64,000 bases of DNA from Saprospiraceae bacterium (lineage in GTDB: Bacteria > Bacteroidota > Bacteroidia > Chitinophagales > Saprospiraceae), in contig JAGFJA010000007.1 of NCBI GenBank assembly GCA_024103005.1, positions 186,001-250,000 on the forward strand, given 5' to 3'. Both the position numbers and the translations under genes were made by a program. The notes under the pieces are model-generated. The model was not told where the DNA came from. It searched no databases and saw only the letters and a list, made by a program, of their open reading frames with translations. Shown here in pieces: positions 62,681-64,000 of this stretch. Numbering within the stretch: the stretch's first letter is position 1; every line of letters begins with the position of its first letter.

Positions 62681-62708
62681 AAAGGTTATCTTTGGATGGC
62701 CTTTTTTT
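62681..62708 (+). terminator. Intrinsic terminator after the small lipoprotein gene
   Basis: Arms 62681-62688 and 62696-62703 form a stem of about eight pairs with two G-U pairs, followed by a T-run just before the tRNA gene. Confidence 0.65.
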
Positions 62709-62713
62709 ATTTT

Positions 62714-62788
62714 CGGAGCTTAGCTCAGTTGGTTTAGAGCGCTTCCTTGACAGGGAAGAGGTCACTGGTTCGAATCCAGTAGTTCCGA
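62714..62788 (+). tRNA. tRNA-Val (anticodon GAC)
   Basis: A 75-base cloverleaf: acceptor arms 62714-62720 and 62781-62787 pair with one G-U; D-arm GCTC/GAGC; anticodon arm CTTCC/GGAAG with loop TTGACAG and anticodon GAC (62749-62751); T-arm ACTGG-TTCGAAT-CCAGT; discriminator A at 62788. GAC reads valine codons GUC and GUU. The CCA end is not encoded. It lies alone after the small lipoprotein gene. Confidence 0.92.
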
Positions 62789-62970
62789 CAAATTTTTTGA
62801 ATTACCTGTACCAATTTACCTGATATCCATTATTTACCGGGATTTTTATTATTATTGAAAGATATTATTCAATTTGTGAGATAATAATATGCATTATTAT
62901 GGTTGAAAAAGCAGTGTTTTCAACTATTAGCGGGGGAAAAAGTAATATACTGAACTAAAGTTGTAAAATC

Positions 62971-63807
62971 TTATTCAGACGGGTGAAGAAGTTGGTATTT
63001 TATCTTCTTAAAAAGATTGATTCCCTGCAGATAGGCATTGTCGTTTTTCTCATATTTACTTCGGTATATAGCCTGCGTCGTTAGTTCATAGGCTCTTTCA
63101 GCTTCTGCCCGGTTATAGAACAATGTTTTGAATGTGCTTTCCCAGTTGTTAAATCTATTCATGATTATTCCAAAATTGGAAAATTCGAAACAGGTATTCA
63201 TATTAGCATAATTGAATGATTTTAATTCCAACCTGTTGGCAGTATTCAAAAAGGCAATCCAGAAATCAATGTGGTTGACCATTCGAACAACCAATAGTGA
63301 ATCATTTTCACTGGTTTCAGCAGGAAGCCTCCATCTGTTGTTTACTAAACTGTATGGATCATATTTCGGAGAGTCATAATCATATTCTCGGACGCTACAA
63401 TTGAATATGTAATCATAAGTATCTGTCATGGTAGGGACATTGATACGGTGCAATATTTTTCCAATTCCCTTGCCATTATACTGTGCTGCCAGATGGTAAG
63501 TGTCACCGCGAAAGCTTTTCAGTTCGACCGAATCTTTTCCGTCAAGTAGTGGAGCAAAATGACCGTAATCAAATTGCCCCTTTATATTGGCTGTATAAGT
63601 GCTGTCCCGATTAAACTGAATCCATCTGCCGTTGTTGAATTTCTTCATAGCCGGCAGAGCAGCATCATTTTTTACGGGACCATCCACAGAAGTTACCATC
63701 CACAGTCCCCGGAAATTTTTTTCAGGAATTTCAACCGAAAATTCAGTCGGATCACATCCTATCCATAAAACTGAAGTCAGAAAAAATATGAAAATCCATC
63801 TGAACAT
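62971..63807 (-). CDS. Unknown lipoprotein
   Basis: A 278-residue lipoprotein. The signal peptide ends in a lipobox-like WIGC (Cys18), with a first residue set FSVEIPEKNFRGLW after it. The mature part is mostly polar, with several Trp and Tyr, a few mid-protein cysteines (for example in FNCSVREYDYD and MNTCFEFS) and a C-terminal helical end. I recognise no family. It is placed 11 bases after the stop of a PDZ-domain protein on the same strand, so it is probably co-transcribed with it, perhaps as a partner at the envelope. Confidence 0.7.
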   Translation of the reverse strand: MFRWIFIFFLTSVLWIGCDPTEFSVEIPEKNFRGLWMVTSVDGPVKNDAALPAMKKFNNGRWIQFNRDSTYTANIKGQFDYGHFAPLLDGKDSVELKSFRGDTYHLAAQYNGKGIGKILHRINVPTMTDTYDYIFNCSVREYDYDSPKYDPYSLVNNRWRLPAETSENDSLLVVRMVNHIDFWIAFLNTANRLELKSFNYANMNTCFEFSNFGIIMNRFNNWESTFKTLFYNRAEAERAYELTTQAIYRSKYEKNDNAYLQGINLFKKIKYQLLHPSE

Positions 63808-63818
63808 TGTCTTGTTTA

Positions 63819-64000
63819 TTAAAATTGCACATCGGAAGTCATGATCTTCCCATCCCTTTTAAATTTCACCTGAACTTTTTGTCCGGGCTCTATTTTATTC
63901 AGCGCATGCATGTATGTCTGGATATCAGTGATAGAAAACGTACCCAATCCAAGTATAATGTCACCAGACTTTAATCCGGCATGAGCCGCCGGCCTGTCTT
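63819..64000 (-). CDS. PDZ-domain protein, C-terminal end (5' end outside window)
   Basis: The last 60 codons of a minus-strand gene, open to the right edge of the window and ending in TAA at 63819-63821. The translation contains RPAAHAGLKSGDIILGLG and YMHALNKIEPGQKVQVKFKR, the pattern of a PDZ domain like the one at the end of Bacteroidota M28-type secreted peptidases. The catalytic domain cannot be seen, so an HtrA-type or other PDZ protein is also possible. The next gene downstream on the strand is the unknown lipoprotein, 11 bases away. Confidence 0.75.
   Translation of the reverse strand, partial: DRPAAHAGLKSGDIILGLGTFSITDIQTYMHALNKIEPGQKVQVKFKRDGKIMTSDVQF

Overview
The window looks like chromosomal DNA of a Bacteroidota bacterium, most likely of the Saprospiria type. 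The sequence-level reasons are a very large secreted protein ending in a type IX secretion (T9SS) sorting domain, a PorP/SprF-family protein, GSCFA, GH3-family and DUF4153 genes, and Bacteroidota promoters of the form TTTG-N19/20-TAnnTTTG (clearest before lysK, corA, rpsF and a small lipoprotein gene). The assignment below phylum is inference. No phage, insertion sequence, CRISPR array or defence locus was seen. Most genes are housekeeping or envelope genes.

Left part (1-20.4 kb): the end of a degenerate SCO-like protein, an amphipathic-repeat protein, an aspartate aminotransferase, a ComEC-type channel without the usual C-terminal domain, and an apparent operon lysK (class I lysyl-tRNA synthetase), elaA-like acetyltransferase, kup. 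Facing it is a minus-strand series: ccmE (Cys-type), ccmF, a Rossmann/DUF2520 protein, an MCE/MlaD protein and a methyltransferase. Then come corA, a DUF697 protein, oligopeptidase B and a YitT-family membrane protein.

Middle (20.4-39.2 kb): a 680-base AT-rich leader region, a small secreted protein and a 3443-residue adhesin-like protein with 29 Ig-like repeats in three families, followed by two hairpins. Beyond it lie a DUF4153 membrane protein and a plus-strand cluster of LolA-like, GH3-like, unknown secreted, CutA and 43-residue membrane proteins. A two-component system of PhoB/PhoR type follows.

Right part (39.3-64 kb): a minus-strand unit smc, acyl carrier protein, ketosynthase, ketosynthase-like partner, xseA, xseB; a unit porP/sprF, bactofilin, atpZ and an AtpI-like gene without any ATP synthase genes after it; then GSCFA, aldehyde dehydrogenase, an M23 peptidase, alaS, an RRM RNA-binding protein, rpsF-rpsR-rplI, dcd-yidC-gpsA, a small lipoprotein, tRNA-Val(GAC), an unknown lipoprotein and the end of a PDZ-domain protein.

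The most interesting items are the higher-order long/short alternation in the giant adhesin and its small secreted neighbour, the minimal ketosynthase pair plus carrier protein coupled to exonuclease VII, the class I LysRS, and the atpZ module separated from the atp operon. All functions are inferred from recognisable motifs by eye; no database search was run.
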